A DNA stretch of 64,000 nucleotides, from NCBI RefSeq assembly GCF_029784155.1, contig NC_073691.1, positions 56,840,217 through 56,904,216 of the forward strand, written 5' to 3'. This DNA comes from Uranotaenia lowii. Taxonomy: Eukaryota > Arthropoda > Insecta > Diptera > Culicidae. Positions 10,300 through 22,439 of this stretch are shown here, in pieces. Within the stretch, counting starts at the first letter, position 1, and every line of letters begins with the position of its first letter. A program made the translations under genes and the position numbers. The notes below the pieces were generated by a model. The model saw nothing but the letters and a program-made list of their open reading frames with translations. It had not been told where the DNA came from and did not search any database.

Positions 10300-12690
10300 G
10301 TAGATAGTAAATTTTAAGAAATATTCTTATTTTTGTAGAAATAAATAAGTGGCAATGGTTAACAATTTACGTTTCAACAAGCAAAACACATAGTGGCACT
10401 ATTCTTGTTTTGCTCCCTGTATCATGCTAAAAGTGCGCTCTTAGAATTTAATGCATTAATTGCCAGAAGGTATGTTCTGTTTTTGTTCGTATATTCTGAT
10501 TTCAGGATGATCATTGTTTGTCAAAAGATAGATGATTATCATGCTCAGCTTATTAAAAAAAATATTTTCAGAAAATAAATGGTGTTCATCTACAATCCCT
10601 TATCATGGTTTGAGGAAATAAGAAAAGCCTAGTACGAAGGTAAGGTAAGTACAAAATTTAGCTGAAAATAAAAACTGTAACATATTCAAGCGAAAACCAA
10701 ACGACACCAGTCTATTTATGTAGGTATTGGCACATTTGGGTCCCATAAAAAAATTGTAGTCAGATCTTTACCAACCTAGCAAGTGGAGAGCAGCACTTGT
10801 CACAACGGCCTTCCGGATGGCGTGGACAACATTTTGACAGGCGACAGAGCGAAGAAGATAAATCATTATAACGGCAAATCAGTGCCTATTTGCTCACTTC
10901 TTGGTTGGTGAAGAAGGGAAGAGACCGAAACTCTTTCCCCCCTCCGTAGATTCCTGTTCCAACCTAATCCGGCTAATCCAAAGTTGAAATTTTCCGCTGC
11001 CGGGCTGCAACAGGAATGTCCACCATCGTCGTCATCCATCCTATTGCAGCAGCAATGCGCGATGGCTTTTATTGCTTTGCCTTCACCTATTTTGCGAGCG
11101 GCCGAACAGCTCTAAAGACACTAGCCAAGGAATGCCAAACCGGGAAGACTTGGGATGCACCTGTGTTTTGGAGAGAGAGACCCCCATGTAAAACCGGTTG
11201 GATTAGCAAGCCACCATCACATCTCCCGGTCCCGGACTGCCCGGGAATAGTGGAAATCTCCTTTGCTGATTTGTTTTTTTTTTTCGTTTCACGGCTCCAT
11301 CTCTCTGTGTCTGTCTCTTCCCAAAGCATTACCTTCAATCCACCTTGCATATAAATTCCGCAATTTAGTTTGCGGATTAACCCGCAAAGCCCTTTTCTGG
11401 CAAAACTCGAGAGTTATGCAGCAGATGCAGCTGTACTATAGGCCTGTTTGCTGATAACGGTTCCCTAACCTAACCCGGCTCGGCCTGCCCTTGAGGCACT
11501 CTGGGAGGAATCTGTCATTTTTCTGGACTTTTCATCGCATCCCGGTTGCGAGGCAACCCTGGAATGCCTACTAGGCCTAGCAAAAAAAAAAACAAATGCC
11601 TCAACGAAAAGCCTGTTGTGGGCTATTTTGTGTTTATTTGCATGTGGCATGTAATGAACGACACCAAACCGGGGGGAAAAAACACCACAGTAGGCAACGA
11701 TTCAATTTTCCATCGTTTTTCCTCGACTTGCGCCTCAACAATGTAATCAGTTTGACACGTGTCATTATTGGCTTATCGCCGCATCGAGATCTACTTGTAT
11801 TGTGGCCCCACATGGAAGGTCCCCAGGACATTGTTGCCGGTAACAGTAGTGGGGCAAATATTGGGGCACCATCCGTTGTGTGATGCAACAAACGAAGCAC
11901 AGAAAAATAAAAAAAAAACGGAACAAGCAACAACCAAAAAAACGACGACGAAGAGATTTTTACGGTTCGTCACCGAGCCAAGCCGATTCGTCCCACTCTG
12001 ACGGACAGACGCCGCAACGCAGACAGAAGAATCGGCGAAAAGGCGCGGAACATGTGTTTTTGTTCTGTTTTTTTTTTTTTGCTGAGAGACTTCATTGAAA
12101 CAAGGAAAAAACCAATCGATTGTTTGACTCCAGTTGATTCCCCATGTAAGTATCATGCAGAAGCTTATCTGTGAACGCATTTATCTTGAAATCAATTACG
12201 GTCTTACAATGGGTGGTTGTCACTGGGAAACATAAACAATTAATTTAAATATGTAGTTTGCTTTCAACTATGACACATTGCTGGAACAACTAAGCAATTC
12301 AGGTTAATCATTTGATGACAATCAATTATGACGTGAACAAAATACAATTCGGAAGAAAAAATTTAGTTTATGACTTATTTTCAGCTCTTGAATCACCTGA
12401 CACCAAATAAATTTCATTCAATGATGTTACATTGGAAATCGCGTGCCAAAGTACGATTACTCGAAAAATGGCATGATAACGTGATCTCACCCTTGATAGA
12501 AACTATCTGCAGAATTATACATTTTACTTACCTTTAGCGGTGGAAGCAACAGGTTTCCGGAGACAGCATGAAAATAAAAATAGAAAAATACCTGGTTAGA
12601 AACTGTGTATTTGCGGCTAAAAATAGTTCATTCTTATAACAGATGGATTTGAAATAAAATATTTGGAACATGAACCGTGTGAAGATGAAA
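10300..12690. other. Unassigned stretch, partly GC-richer
   Basis: The part from about 10780 to 12060 is less AT-rich than its surroundings and holds several overlapping short frames on both strands (up to about 129 codons), none with a recognisable domain or coding pattern. It could be unique host DNA such as an intron or regulatory sequence. I see no splice-supported exon. Confidence 0.35.
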
Positions 12691-12694
12691 CTAA

Positions 12695-14230
12695 GAACGT
12701 ACAGAATAAAAAAAAAGTATAAAAAAAATAAAACAAATATGCGGCAACACTGGAATAGAAGCTTAAAAACAGAGTTGCCAACTGTTTTTTTTTTAGAAAA
12801 GTCTGGAAGATTTCGAGAAAATGTCTGGAAAAGTCTGGATACCAAGCTTTGTAGGTGGTGACCTTTTTTTTGGGCGCCAGGTCTTAATTGGGCAAACATT
12901 CTGAGTAGAGTATCCTGTTGAGTATTATTCTCGAATTATTATCATGTGCTGTCACTATTAAAACCTAAGTGGAACTTCACGAGCTATGGTACTCCGTTTC
13001 TATTATGAACATGTTTCAAACGCTTTTAAACTTCTTATTATCTTTATTATTTTTTTTATAGATTTGTTGAACAGTTCCTGTAGATTGTCGAAATTAAATC
13101 AAATTACAGGAATTACAGAATCTGTTTCATAGAACACAAAACTTTGGTAATATTTACAGATTTCACAGATTTTTTAAATAATGTACATATTTCCAAAACT
13201 TTTTTTGGATTTTTAACTTTTTTAGTATAGGGTATATAGTCTTAGCCACCGGCCCTTTCAACCAGAACTGCGCTGCAGTTCAAGTAGAAACAAGAAGAAG
13301 GTACAATGAGCACAGATCTGAGAGGCAGCTGCTTTGTGTGTTTTGAAATAATGCCAGTTCCAGTGAATAAGAAGGACTGAAGAGGCGCAGATTTGAAAGG
13401 ACAGGACTTTACAGAGGAAAAGATTCACATATTGAATCAAACGTTGAATCTGTATTTGTTTTGAAATTATGCAAGTTCCGGTAAATAAGATGAACTCAAG
13501 AAGCGCAGATTTGAAAGGTTTCTGAGTTGTTTCTTTTGAAATGATTCCAGTTCCGGTTGAAAAACAAACTGAAGAAGCGCAGATTGGAAGGGCTGCTGTT
13601 TTGTTTGTTTTGAAAAGATGCCAGTTCCGGTAAATAAGAAGGTCTGAAGAAGCGCAGCTTCTTAAGGCTGCTGCTTTGTTCGTTTTGAAATGATGCAAGT
13701 TCCGGTGAATATGACGGACTGAAGAGGCGCAGATTTGAAAGGATGCTTCTTTGTTTGTTTTGAAATTATGCGAGTTTCGGTAAATAAGATGGACTGAAAA
13801 AGTGCAGATGTGAAAAGCTGCTGTTTTATTTTTTGAAAGAATGCCAGTTCCGGTAAATAAGACGGGCTTCTTCAGAAGCGCAAATTGGAAGGGCTGCTGC
13901 TTTATTTGTTGTGAAATTATGTCAATTCCGTTAAATAAGACGGACTGAAGTAGTGCAGATTGGAAGGGCTTTTGTGGTGTTAGTTTGGGAATGATTCCGA
14001 ATAAAAATAGCTCATTGACAGATTTCAAAATGACGGAAGTTCGAATTTAAAGGGGTAGATCAATTTAAGTATTATAAAACAAGGAAAATCAAGTTGAAAA
14101 AGAATTAGAAATTTTGATTTCAAATTCGAGGCGGGAAGGAATGTGGAGAAGGGATGAAGAATGTACATTACAAAAATAAAAGTTATAAAAAATTAAACTA
14201 TTATGTGGCAACACTGAAAAAGAAGCTAAA
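12695..14230. repeat. Region bounded by diverged direct repeats of about 80 bp
   Basis: About 12695-12775 and 14155-14230 share the order 'agaaYgtaca', A-rich tract, 'atgYggcaacactg', 'agaagct.aaaa' in the same orientation. They enclose T-rich DNA (with CAGAGTTGCCAA at 12768) and the satellite at 13258-14028. This may be two members of one repeat family or a duplication. Confidence 0.4.
13258..14028 (-). repeat. Tandem satellite, period about 70-80 bp, array 1
   Basis: About eight diverged units. 'AGTTCCGGTAAATAAG' or a variant recurs near 13347, 13471, 13550, 13621, 13693, 13772, 13843 and 13924, each followed by 'CTGAAGAAGCGCAGATT' and 'TTTGTTTGTTTTGAAA'. The minus strand is open for 256 codons across the whole array, giving a repetitive peptide (ICASSV..., FKTNKAAA). 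The same unit occurs on the other strand at 39590-39850 and 43080-43740. The open frame is more likely a by-product of a repeat unit lacking stops than a gene. Confidence 0.75.
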
Positions 14231-14875
14231 AAGTGTAAAAAAAATACAAATCAGAAATTGGTCTAATTTTTTGAGAGACGAACGTGTTAAAGCGAAATTT
14301 TGAATTGTGATTTAAATTTATCGTCAGTTCACGAAAGAGAATTTATGATAAACTCAGGTTTTGTTTCCAGATTTTCGATTTTCTCAGTTTTATTTTTAGC
14401 GTAGTTCAACACTGTTTGTTTATAGATTCAAAATTCACTCTAGGCCTTGTTTTTCTTATACAAAACATAAACTAGGGATTTCATTTTCTAACACGAGTGA
14501 GGAAGATGCACTAGAAACGAGGAAATGTATTTTTTTAATCGAAATTTAGACGAAAAATCGGGATAGTTTTTAAACAAAAAAACAGCATCTACTGGAATCA
14601 ACAATGGTTGAAGCTCAACCGTACCGAGTTGAACGTCATCAGATTTTTTGAGACACTTGAGTTTAATGTTTCAATATTTGTACGTACGGTACGGGTGTTG
14701 CTGGAAAACTGACTAGCATTGCGTTACATCAGGCTTAGTTACACAATATTTACTCGAATATTCATGGCCAGGAAATGAAGGGAACCCAAGAGAAATCATG
14801 GATAAAATGCAATTTTAAAAGCAATTAATTTCCCTAAGACGGACTTAAGTCACAATCAGAACCCGAGATCAAGGA
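14031..14875. other. Unassigned AT-rich stretch
   Basis: No coding frame of note. The first 200 bases include the second of the two direct repeats described at 12695-14230; nothing else is recognisable. Confidence 0.35.
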
Positions 14876-15407
14876 TCTAGATTAAGGTTACCAGAAAATT
14901 TCACGAAAGCATCCGGGCCGGACAAACACCGGCAGTTTGAATCTTGAAACCTGGCAAAATCCGAGTATCCAATTTTTGAATTTTCCGCCCAAAAACATGG
15001 CAACATCCGGGCAAATTTGATCAAAACCTAAGAAATCAAGAAGAAAAAAACTTTAAGCTTTTTTTTATTAAAACACATTAGCAGATTTCACATAGTACTG
15101 TAGCCTTCCATAAAAATCGATCTTTATTATTCTGGTTAGTTTAACCGCGAGTTTTTAAGGGAGTTTTGCTCAAAAAATTTTGTTTTGGACGCAGGAATAA
15201 AAAAAAATATGTTAACTCCATTTGAGTTTTTTGTTTGATTTTGCGAATAAAAAGTGAATAAATTCATGCAATATCTGAGACTTTTTTTACGGAATCCGTG
15301 TGAGCTGGCCAGAACCGGACCTTTCCCAAATTTTGTATTAAACTTAAGTTTGATACAACATTTGTAAAGTGGTAAAACCCAGCAATCTAGCAAGCTTAAT
15401 CTAGATT
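14876..15407 (+). mobile_element. Short non-autonomous DNA transposon, copy 2 (hAT-like)
   Basis: 516 bp (14884-15399) with an exact 8-bp duplication TCTAGATT at 14876-14883 and 15400-15407. It starts AAGGTTACCAGAAAATTTCA and ends GCAATCTAGCAAGCTTAA, matching the ends of copies 1 and 3. The interior repeats ATCCGGGC motifs; no coding content is convincing. Confidence 0.75.
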
Positions 15408-15439
15408 GAGCAATTGCAATAGGACCAGGTTCCAGTAAT

Positions 15440-16570
15440 AGCAAGATTCAGGATTCTGGATAAGGATTCACATTTCAGGATCAGAACCCAGGATTCAGAA
15501 TCAAGATCTTAAGAATCTGAAATCAGGATTAGAATCCAGGATCAGGCTTCAGGATCAGGATTCAGGTTCAGGATTCAGGATCAGCATCTACCATCTGGAT
15601 TGAGATCTAGAATCAAGTTGCCAGCATATAGAATTGGGATAAGTATCTGAGACACTAATGAGCATCAGGATTTGGGATGAGCACTCGAGATATCAATCAG
15701 CATCATGCTTTGGGATTAGTGTCCTAAATCGGAATCCTAATCTAAGATCTGGTAATCAGATACCGGAATATGGTTTCGAAAGAAGGATTAAGAAGGATTT
15801 AAAATCGGGATCTAAGGATTAGGGTAAAGTACTCAGAATCCGAGATCAAGATCAGGATCTATAACCTGAATTCGAGATCTATAACTAGAATCAGGGTCCA
15901 GGGCTAGAATCCATGATTGTGATTTGCGATAAGTTGTCAGGTCAGGATTTAAGATCAGAACTCAGGAATAAAGAACTAGATTCTAAACGGAGTGTTCAAT
16001 TCCTGAAGAGTATAATTAGCATTGGATTCCGAGAGTTGAGACCAAGACCGTGATCTGGATCATGTTTTCAGAATCCGGAAGCTTAGAGCCCCATCCTAGA
16101 CGATGATGATGCACGCTGATCGTGGATTCTGGTCTTAAAACCTCCTGATCATGGATCCTGATTTTAGACCTTGCTCCCAGATTCTTAATCCAGATCAAGA
16201 GTCCTTAAGATTGGGACTCTTGATTTGGATTTAGAATATTGGAGCAAGGTCTAAAATCAGGATTCATGATCAGGTTTCAGGACCAGAATCAACGATCAGC
16301 GTCCAGGATTATCATCTAGAATGAGGTTTGTGATTATGAATTAGGATCTGGAAGCAGGATCCACAATAATGATCCAGGATTCTTAATTAAGAGTTATGAT
16401 CCAGTATCCAGGATTATGAACCTAGATCTAGGCTCAGGGTCAACATGCAAGGTCAGGATTCGAGAGAATAATCTAGGATCATAGTCCAGAAGCAGGATCA
16501 GGATCTGAGACTCAGGATCAAGTGTGAAGTTTCGACATCACAATCGGGATCGTGTTCCAGGATCTTTAAA
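15440..16570. repeat. Degenerate short-unit satellite rich in GGATTCAGGATC
   Basis: More than 1.1 kb made largely of shuffled 6-12 bp words (CAGGATTC, AGGATCAG, TCTAGAATC, GGGATCTA) in both orientations. It stops within about 30 bp of the ITmD37E left end at 16599. No coding frame. Confidence 0.7.
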
Positions 16571-16679
16571 TCTAGCCCGAATTTTTCATGAGACATTAAA
16601 GGGTGTTCGGATCAAAAAGTGGTCAACTTAAATTCGCTTTTTTTCTAATCATTCGTATAAAAAACCTGAACACCTGGCA

Positions 16680-17146
16680 GATATTTTCAAGCATATTTAA
16701 CTCTCGAAGTTTACCAAGAAATATATCGTTTAGTAAGCTGTCTGTATCTGTGGCTTGGAAAGTGAAATTTTCGTTGCAACCGGGACCGTTAACCAGGAAA
16801 TTTACTTGAAAGGGTGTCTTTAAAAGCGTTTTTTGCCTTTCCCGAAAAAACATATTTTGTCTTAGCTGCTTGGCCGAATTTGGAATCCTGCCATCATGGG
16901 AAAAAAACCATGGAGTGGTATGCCGCTAACAACATTCAGGTTGGGCTCAAAGATCAAAACCCTCCCAACACACCAGAACTTCGCCCAATCGAATAATATT
17001 GAGCGATAGTTAAGCAGAACCTTAAAAAGATCCAAAAAACTGTTAGCAGCGAGAAGCAGTTAAAAAAAAACTGGCGTTCCGCGGCGAAGAAAGTGTATAA
17101 GGTAACTGTACAAAATTTGATGGCAGGCGCACGAAAATAACTTTTT
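16680..17146 (+). pseudogene. DD37E transposase remnant (C-terminal half)
   Basis: Broken frames match the C-terminal half of the transposase at 31026-31960 in order: ADIFKH, a cysteine-containing ICGLES stretch, GTVNQEIYLK, then NTPEL near 16970 and VQNLMAGARK at the end. The N-terminal DNA-binding domain and first catalytic aspartate are deleted, and multiple stops and frameshifts are present. It can only be a fossil. Confidence 0.8.
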
Positions 17147-18058
17147 TAACGGATTTCACATCTAAAGGATTATTACGTTATCACCAAGCCAATAAAAAAA
17201 AACAAAGAAGAAAGCAAACAGCTATAAAAGAAAGGGCTCTTTAGTTGACACGGTTTTATCGCAGACACCAGATACCCAGACTGATCAGTGGCGCTTGAAT
17301 CCATACAACTACAAGTCGCCCAGAATCATACGCCATCTGTCGGGGCATCGTGAAACTACTGTGCTTCATCAAGAAAAAAAACTACACTTGATAATTAACA
17401 AGCCAAATGAAAACCGTCCTGATTGAATCACCTATTAGTATTTGAAATTCTCAAATATTTTCACTATCGTTTTTGTCTTCAATGTTAATTGTTTACTTTA
17501 ACTTACTGTATCATAATAAGAGATGAATGTTATACAAACAATGACTGTTGATCGATTGAGATTAAAAAAAAATACAAATGCAATGTTATAGCGGTCCTTT
17601 GTTCAGAGCCAATTAATTTTGAGATTCAGTTTTGATTTCAAAACTAATTTATCCGGCTGAGTAACAGTATGAAAATTATAATGTCTGTTATAAAATAATT
17701 CATTGAGTTCGGAATTGTTCGTCCTTATCTGAAAGGTTGACTGCGACCAAAAAGACAAACTATATATAACTCCTTGAAAATATGAATTTTAATTTATCTT
17801 AACTGTTTCTTGGCTCGTACCTAGATAGGTTTGAGGAGTGAAATAAGTTATTGACATATATTGAATTATATTTAAATGTGATGAATGTATTGATAAGATC
17901 TTTAATGCCACTGGAAGTGTTCGTGATATAATGCTGGTAGTTTCACTAAAACTTATAAATTTTGGAAAAATAACCTCAGAAACGACCGTGTTTGTCGACC
18001 GGGTATTTTTCCTTGCTCAAATGTGCGTGAGAAATGTCAAAAAACAACTGTAATGACC

Positions 18059-18297
18059 ATCTCGCGTGAGCTTTCGTTACGTCGTATGAAACATCTTGAA
18101 AATTCACAGAAAATTGCTTCAAAAGTTATCAAAACAACTTTAAAATATGTATTTCACATATAGAATATGTTGTCCAGGCTACAAATATTCTAAATGGAAA
18201 AAGTTGCTACTAGTTTAAGTCAATTTTTGTTTTTTTCGCAATAAAACTGTTTGTTTACATTTTGTTTCATACGACGTAATGAAAGCTCACGCGAGAT
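18059..18297. mobile_element. Short palindromic element with 35-bp terminal inverted repeats
   Basis: Arms 18059-18093 and 18263-18297 are inverted with one mismatch (ATCTCGCGTGAGCTTTC, then TTACGTCGTATGAAACA). They are separated by 169 bp of AT-rich spacer without a coding frame. An AT dinucleotide sits at both outer edges; a longer target duplication is not evident. Confidence 0.55.
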
Positions 18298-18584
18298 TTT
18301 GGCCTAATTCTGGACTGGACTGGAAAATTAACCTTAAAGCGACCATGTTTTTAGACTTTTTTCCCCTTCTTAATCCGTACACGAGAGCAAGTGCGCTTGA
18401 GAAATGTCAACTTAAAAATCTTTTATTCGAAAAAAATTGTTGAAAAACTGCACTGAATTTGGAATATTTCAAAATGTATGTTTCAAATCCATTTCTCTTA
18501 GCTTCCAAAATTTTATCCCCTTTGACATTCAACCAACTTCTTTGATTCAAAGTTTTGTTAAAACCATGTTTCGAAAGTTATTAT

Positions 18585-18700
18585 TTATTTATTTACATAG
18601 TATTCCGTCTCACGACATAACTTGACGAACATAATTCCTAAAATTCACTCGGTCCATGGCAACCGTTCTCCAATTCCTCGGGCACTTGCCAGAGATTTTT
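18585..18700 (-). pseudogene. Possible 3' terminal fragment of a non-LTR retrotransposon (RTE-like)
   Basis: Read on the minus strand, this fragment gives NWRTVAMDRVNFRNYVRQ and then a stop, followed by an ATAAATAAATAA-type tail. A Trp/Asp-Arg terminal motif of this kind is seen at the C-terminus of RTE-type ORF2 proteins. It is short, so the assignment is tentative. Confidence 0.35.
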
Positions 18701-19522
18701 TTTTTCGAAAGTAATTAGTTTACTAAATGAAACCATTCTTCAAAAAACTATAATTTTGAATAAGGGTCATTTCAATGTTCCTTAACCGATGCCCAGTAAA
18801 TAAAAAATAATTTCGCTGTAACTAAACTAAAATATCGATTTCAATGCTTTTCCACACTACCAAAACGAATTTTGAATGGTAAAAGAACAGTACTATCTTG
18901 ATGCAAACGAAGGTCAGTTTTATTTTCTTACCGTTGCATGGAATGTCAAATATCGTATGTCTGTGTGAGTGAATTCATTTAATGTTTTGATTTTGATGTG
19001 ACGAATTCACGTTTGTTTTATTTTACCCATGGATACAATAAATTACATGTGCGATATTCAAAAAATGGTTCGAAATTTAATAAAAAAAATAATAATGAAA
19101 AAATAAGTTTTTTTTTTTTTTTTTTTTTGTTTTTGTAGCGGCCCACCACACTCCCCCACACCAAAAAGCTCATTAGAGCCCCCTGGTAATGGACGCTACT
19201 GTTCTCAGCATGTCTGGCAGCAACAAAAATTAATAAAAAACGCGGGCAAAATTTTACTCATGCTGAGAACTGAAATGTTTAAATTTAGTGCGAGGAAATG
19301 TAATGATAATACTAAATTAAATACTACATGGATCTCAATGGAAAACAGATTTCCTTTAAAGAGATCCACTATTTGATAATAATACTACTAAGCAAACATT
19401 TAATCAAATAAGACATTATAATTTAAATAATTAATAAAAAAAAAAAAAGAACACACAAAGAAACTAAATTGCTACAAAAATTAATTATAAAAGAAGAAAA
19501 CTGGTCACTGATCGATCGGTTT

Positions 19523-22391
19523 TTAACGACTCAATTTTTCTTTTAATAGCTGTATTACTTTGATTTTGAACGTGGAACGGTTGTTGATGGTTTTTATTTC
19601 ATTAGGCAAGGCATTGTACTTAGTTGGACCAATAAATGATATTCTTTTTTGACCTAAGGATGTCACGGATCGGCTTCGTTGTAAAAAATCTGACTGGCGA
19701 GTGTTATGAGTACGCAATCCCGTTGTAAAATGGATGTTTTGATTACTGAAACTTGTGTGTAAATTGTCGTAGACATATATTACAGTTTGTAAATCGCAAA
19801 GATCTTTTAATGGAAGAATGTTATGGGCTCTTAAGGTGTAGAGCTGTTGGGTAGGAAAGAGCAACGGTAGTCTATAAATATTTTTTAAGCATCTATTCTG
19901 GAGAGTTTGAAGTTTTTGTAAATTTGACAAGGAAGCTCTTCCCCATATCATAATAAGATAGTTAATATGAGAGTGAATAAACGCAAAGTAAAATTTCAAT
20001 AAAACATGTTGAGGCACAAAATTTCTCAATTTCCATAGGATACCACAAAGAGGAGAAACTTTTTTCTCTAGATATTCTGTGTGACGACTCCAACAAAGAG
20101 TTTCATCTAGGTAGATTCCTAAATATTTAAAGCATTTTACCCTCTCAATAACATTTCCATTTATCGTTGGGTCAATATTCGGAGGTAATCTTTTATGTGA
20201 AGAATGAAATAACATGTATTTGGTTTTCGTATAGTTGAGTGAGAGCAAGTTGGTATTAAAATATTTAGATAACAATTTCAAGTCATTTTCAATTTGTTGA
20301 ATGATAATATCAGTAGATGCTGCTGAGTAGAAAATTGCTGTATCATCAGCGAATAGGCGTGCTGTGCCTTTTAATGGTAAGTTACAGAGATCATTAACAT
20401 ACAACAAAAAAAGTAACGGACCTATATTGCTACCTTGTGGTACACCTATATCAATATTTCTTACCACGCTTTTGGTATTTTCAATCACTACAAATTGCTT
20501 CCGCCCCTCTAAGTAACTGCGAAGGATATTATTAGCTGTTCCTCTTATTCCATATTTGTCTAGTTTGGATAGTAATATTTCGTGATTCAATGTATCGAAA
20601 GCTTTTTTAAGGTCCAAAAACAATGCTCCCACAATATTTTTGGAATCAATTTTAGAAATAATGGAGTCGACTAGTTCTGAGATGGCAATTAGTGTGCTCG
20701 AGCCGGATCTGAAACCATATTGCAGCTTATAAAGTATGTCATGCTGGTTCAGGAAATTTACAATTCTGGTCACAAGAAGTTTTTCAAACACTTTACTAAA
20801 AACACTTAAGGTAGATATTGGACGGTAGTTGTTTATATCATGGGAATCGCCAGCCTTAAAAACAGGAATAACTTTTGCGATTTTGAGGCATTCAGGATAA
20901 ATTCCAGTCTCTAAAATGTAATTAAAATATTCCTTAAGTATGATAGAGAATTTGTCATGGTAATTTTTTAAGACACTTACTGGGAAATTATCAGGTCCAC
21001 AGCCCTTCTTATTTTTAAGGGATAGAATGACTACCCTTACCTCATTCACAGTAGCTGGATGTAGAAATATTGTATTTTGTACATGTTCAATACGGGATAA
21101 ATGGTCAGAGCCAGGGTCAATTGGAATTTCCTCAGCTAACCTTTTGCCAATTGTGGAAAAGTGCCTGTTTAATTTTTCACAAACTTCTAAATTGTTGGTA
21201 GTGCTGCCTTCTTCATCAGACAGGTTGATTGATGTGGTTGGTTTGTTTTTACCCATGAGGGTGTTTATATTTCTCTAAAGCTTCGAATGTAAACGTTCAT
21301 AATATAACTTTTTGCATTCCTGTTTTTTTAAATACAATTTTTTATTTATATGACTCAACATTTGTTTTAGTTGGACATCATCGGGGTGCCTTTTAGAACG
21401 TTTTAAATAGTTGTTTTTAATTTTTATGAGTGTCCAAAGATCTAGTGACATCCATGGACAGTAGTTGCCTTTCAATTTTACATTTTTTGTTTATTGTCCT
21501 AGTAGACATTGATCGAAAATGGCTGTAAGATGTTGTGATATCTTGCAAACCAACATTCACGTTATCTGGTAGTTGAACATTATTCAAATAATTCAAAAAT
21601 AAATTGTTCAGTTTACAATGATCAGTAATTTCTTTCGTTAAAGTTGCCATTTGTTTATTACTTGATAATTTAAAGGATGTAATAACCTGTAAATGGTCGC
21701 TCACATCAGTAAAAATAGTGTCATTTTTCAGTCGGCCTAGATCAATCTGCTTAGAAATGACGTGGTCTAAAATATTATTAGTTTTTGGTCTAGTGGGGAA
21801 GGAGTTTGTGCAAACATAACCAAAGGATTCCAAAATCGACTTATATTTCGTAACTGTATTTAAATTGGTTAAATTTATGGGGACATTAAAATCACCTACA
21901 ATAAGACAAGAATGGTTATCGGCAACAGACGCTAACAAGGATTCAATTTGATCGCAAAATGAGTTTAATGGAAATGCGGGTGGTCTATAGATGCCATGAA
22001 CACTAAAAACTTGACCACTCAAAGATATTTGAATGCTTATCCTATGGAAACCTTCAATGACCTTATTTTCAGTAATTTTGAACTTTAAATTTGTTTTAAT
22101 ATACATAGCTAGACCTCCATAGGACTGGTCACGGCAAGAAAAGATCGAGGTGTATCCTGGAATGTTATAAATATTACAATTATGCTTCGCAACCCAAGTT
22201 TCACAAATAACAATTACATCAATACAGACATTTAAATGTTCAATAGTCTGCAACACACAGTCAAACTTATTTAAACTATTCATACTACATATATTCCATT
22301 GCAAAACTCTTAAATTTCCTAAATTGTTATCACAAGTTCTTAAATTAAAATCATCGACATTGTCATGGTATACATTAATTAGATTATCCAT
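19523..22391 (-). pseudogene. CR1/L2-like ORF2: endonuclease plus reverse transcriptase, two lesions
   Basis: The endonuclease part starts at the ATG at 22391 (a GTG at 22418 is less likely), with LRVLQWNICSM, VICETWV, GDFNVPINL and a VSDHLQV motif. About 21470 the frame shifts by one base and continues from KGNYCPWMSLDLW; the TAG at 21275-21277 then interrupts it. From 21256 to the stop at 19523 the frame is clean and carries the reverse transcriptase (NNYRPISTLS, LDLKKAFDTLNH, GVPQGSNIGPLL, palm LFADDTAIF near 20350) and the thumb/C-terminal region. No RNase H follows. With only two lesions the copy decayed recently. The intact enzyme would nick target DNA and prime reverse transcription there. 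Confidence 0.88.
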
Positions 22392-22439
22392 TAAATTATT
22401 TATATAAAAGGTAATCACAAGACCTTTTACAAATAAAAT

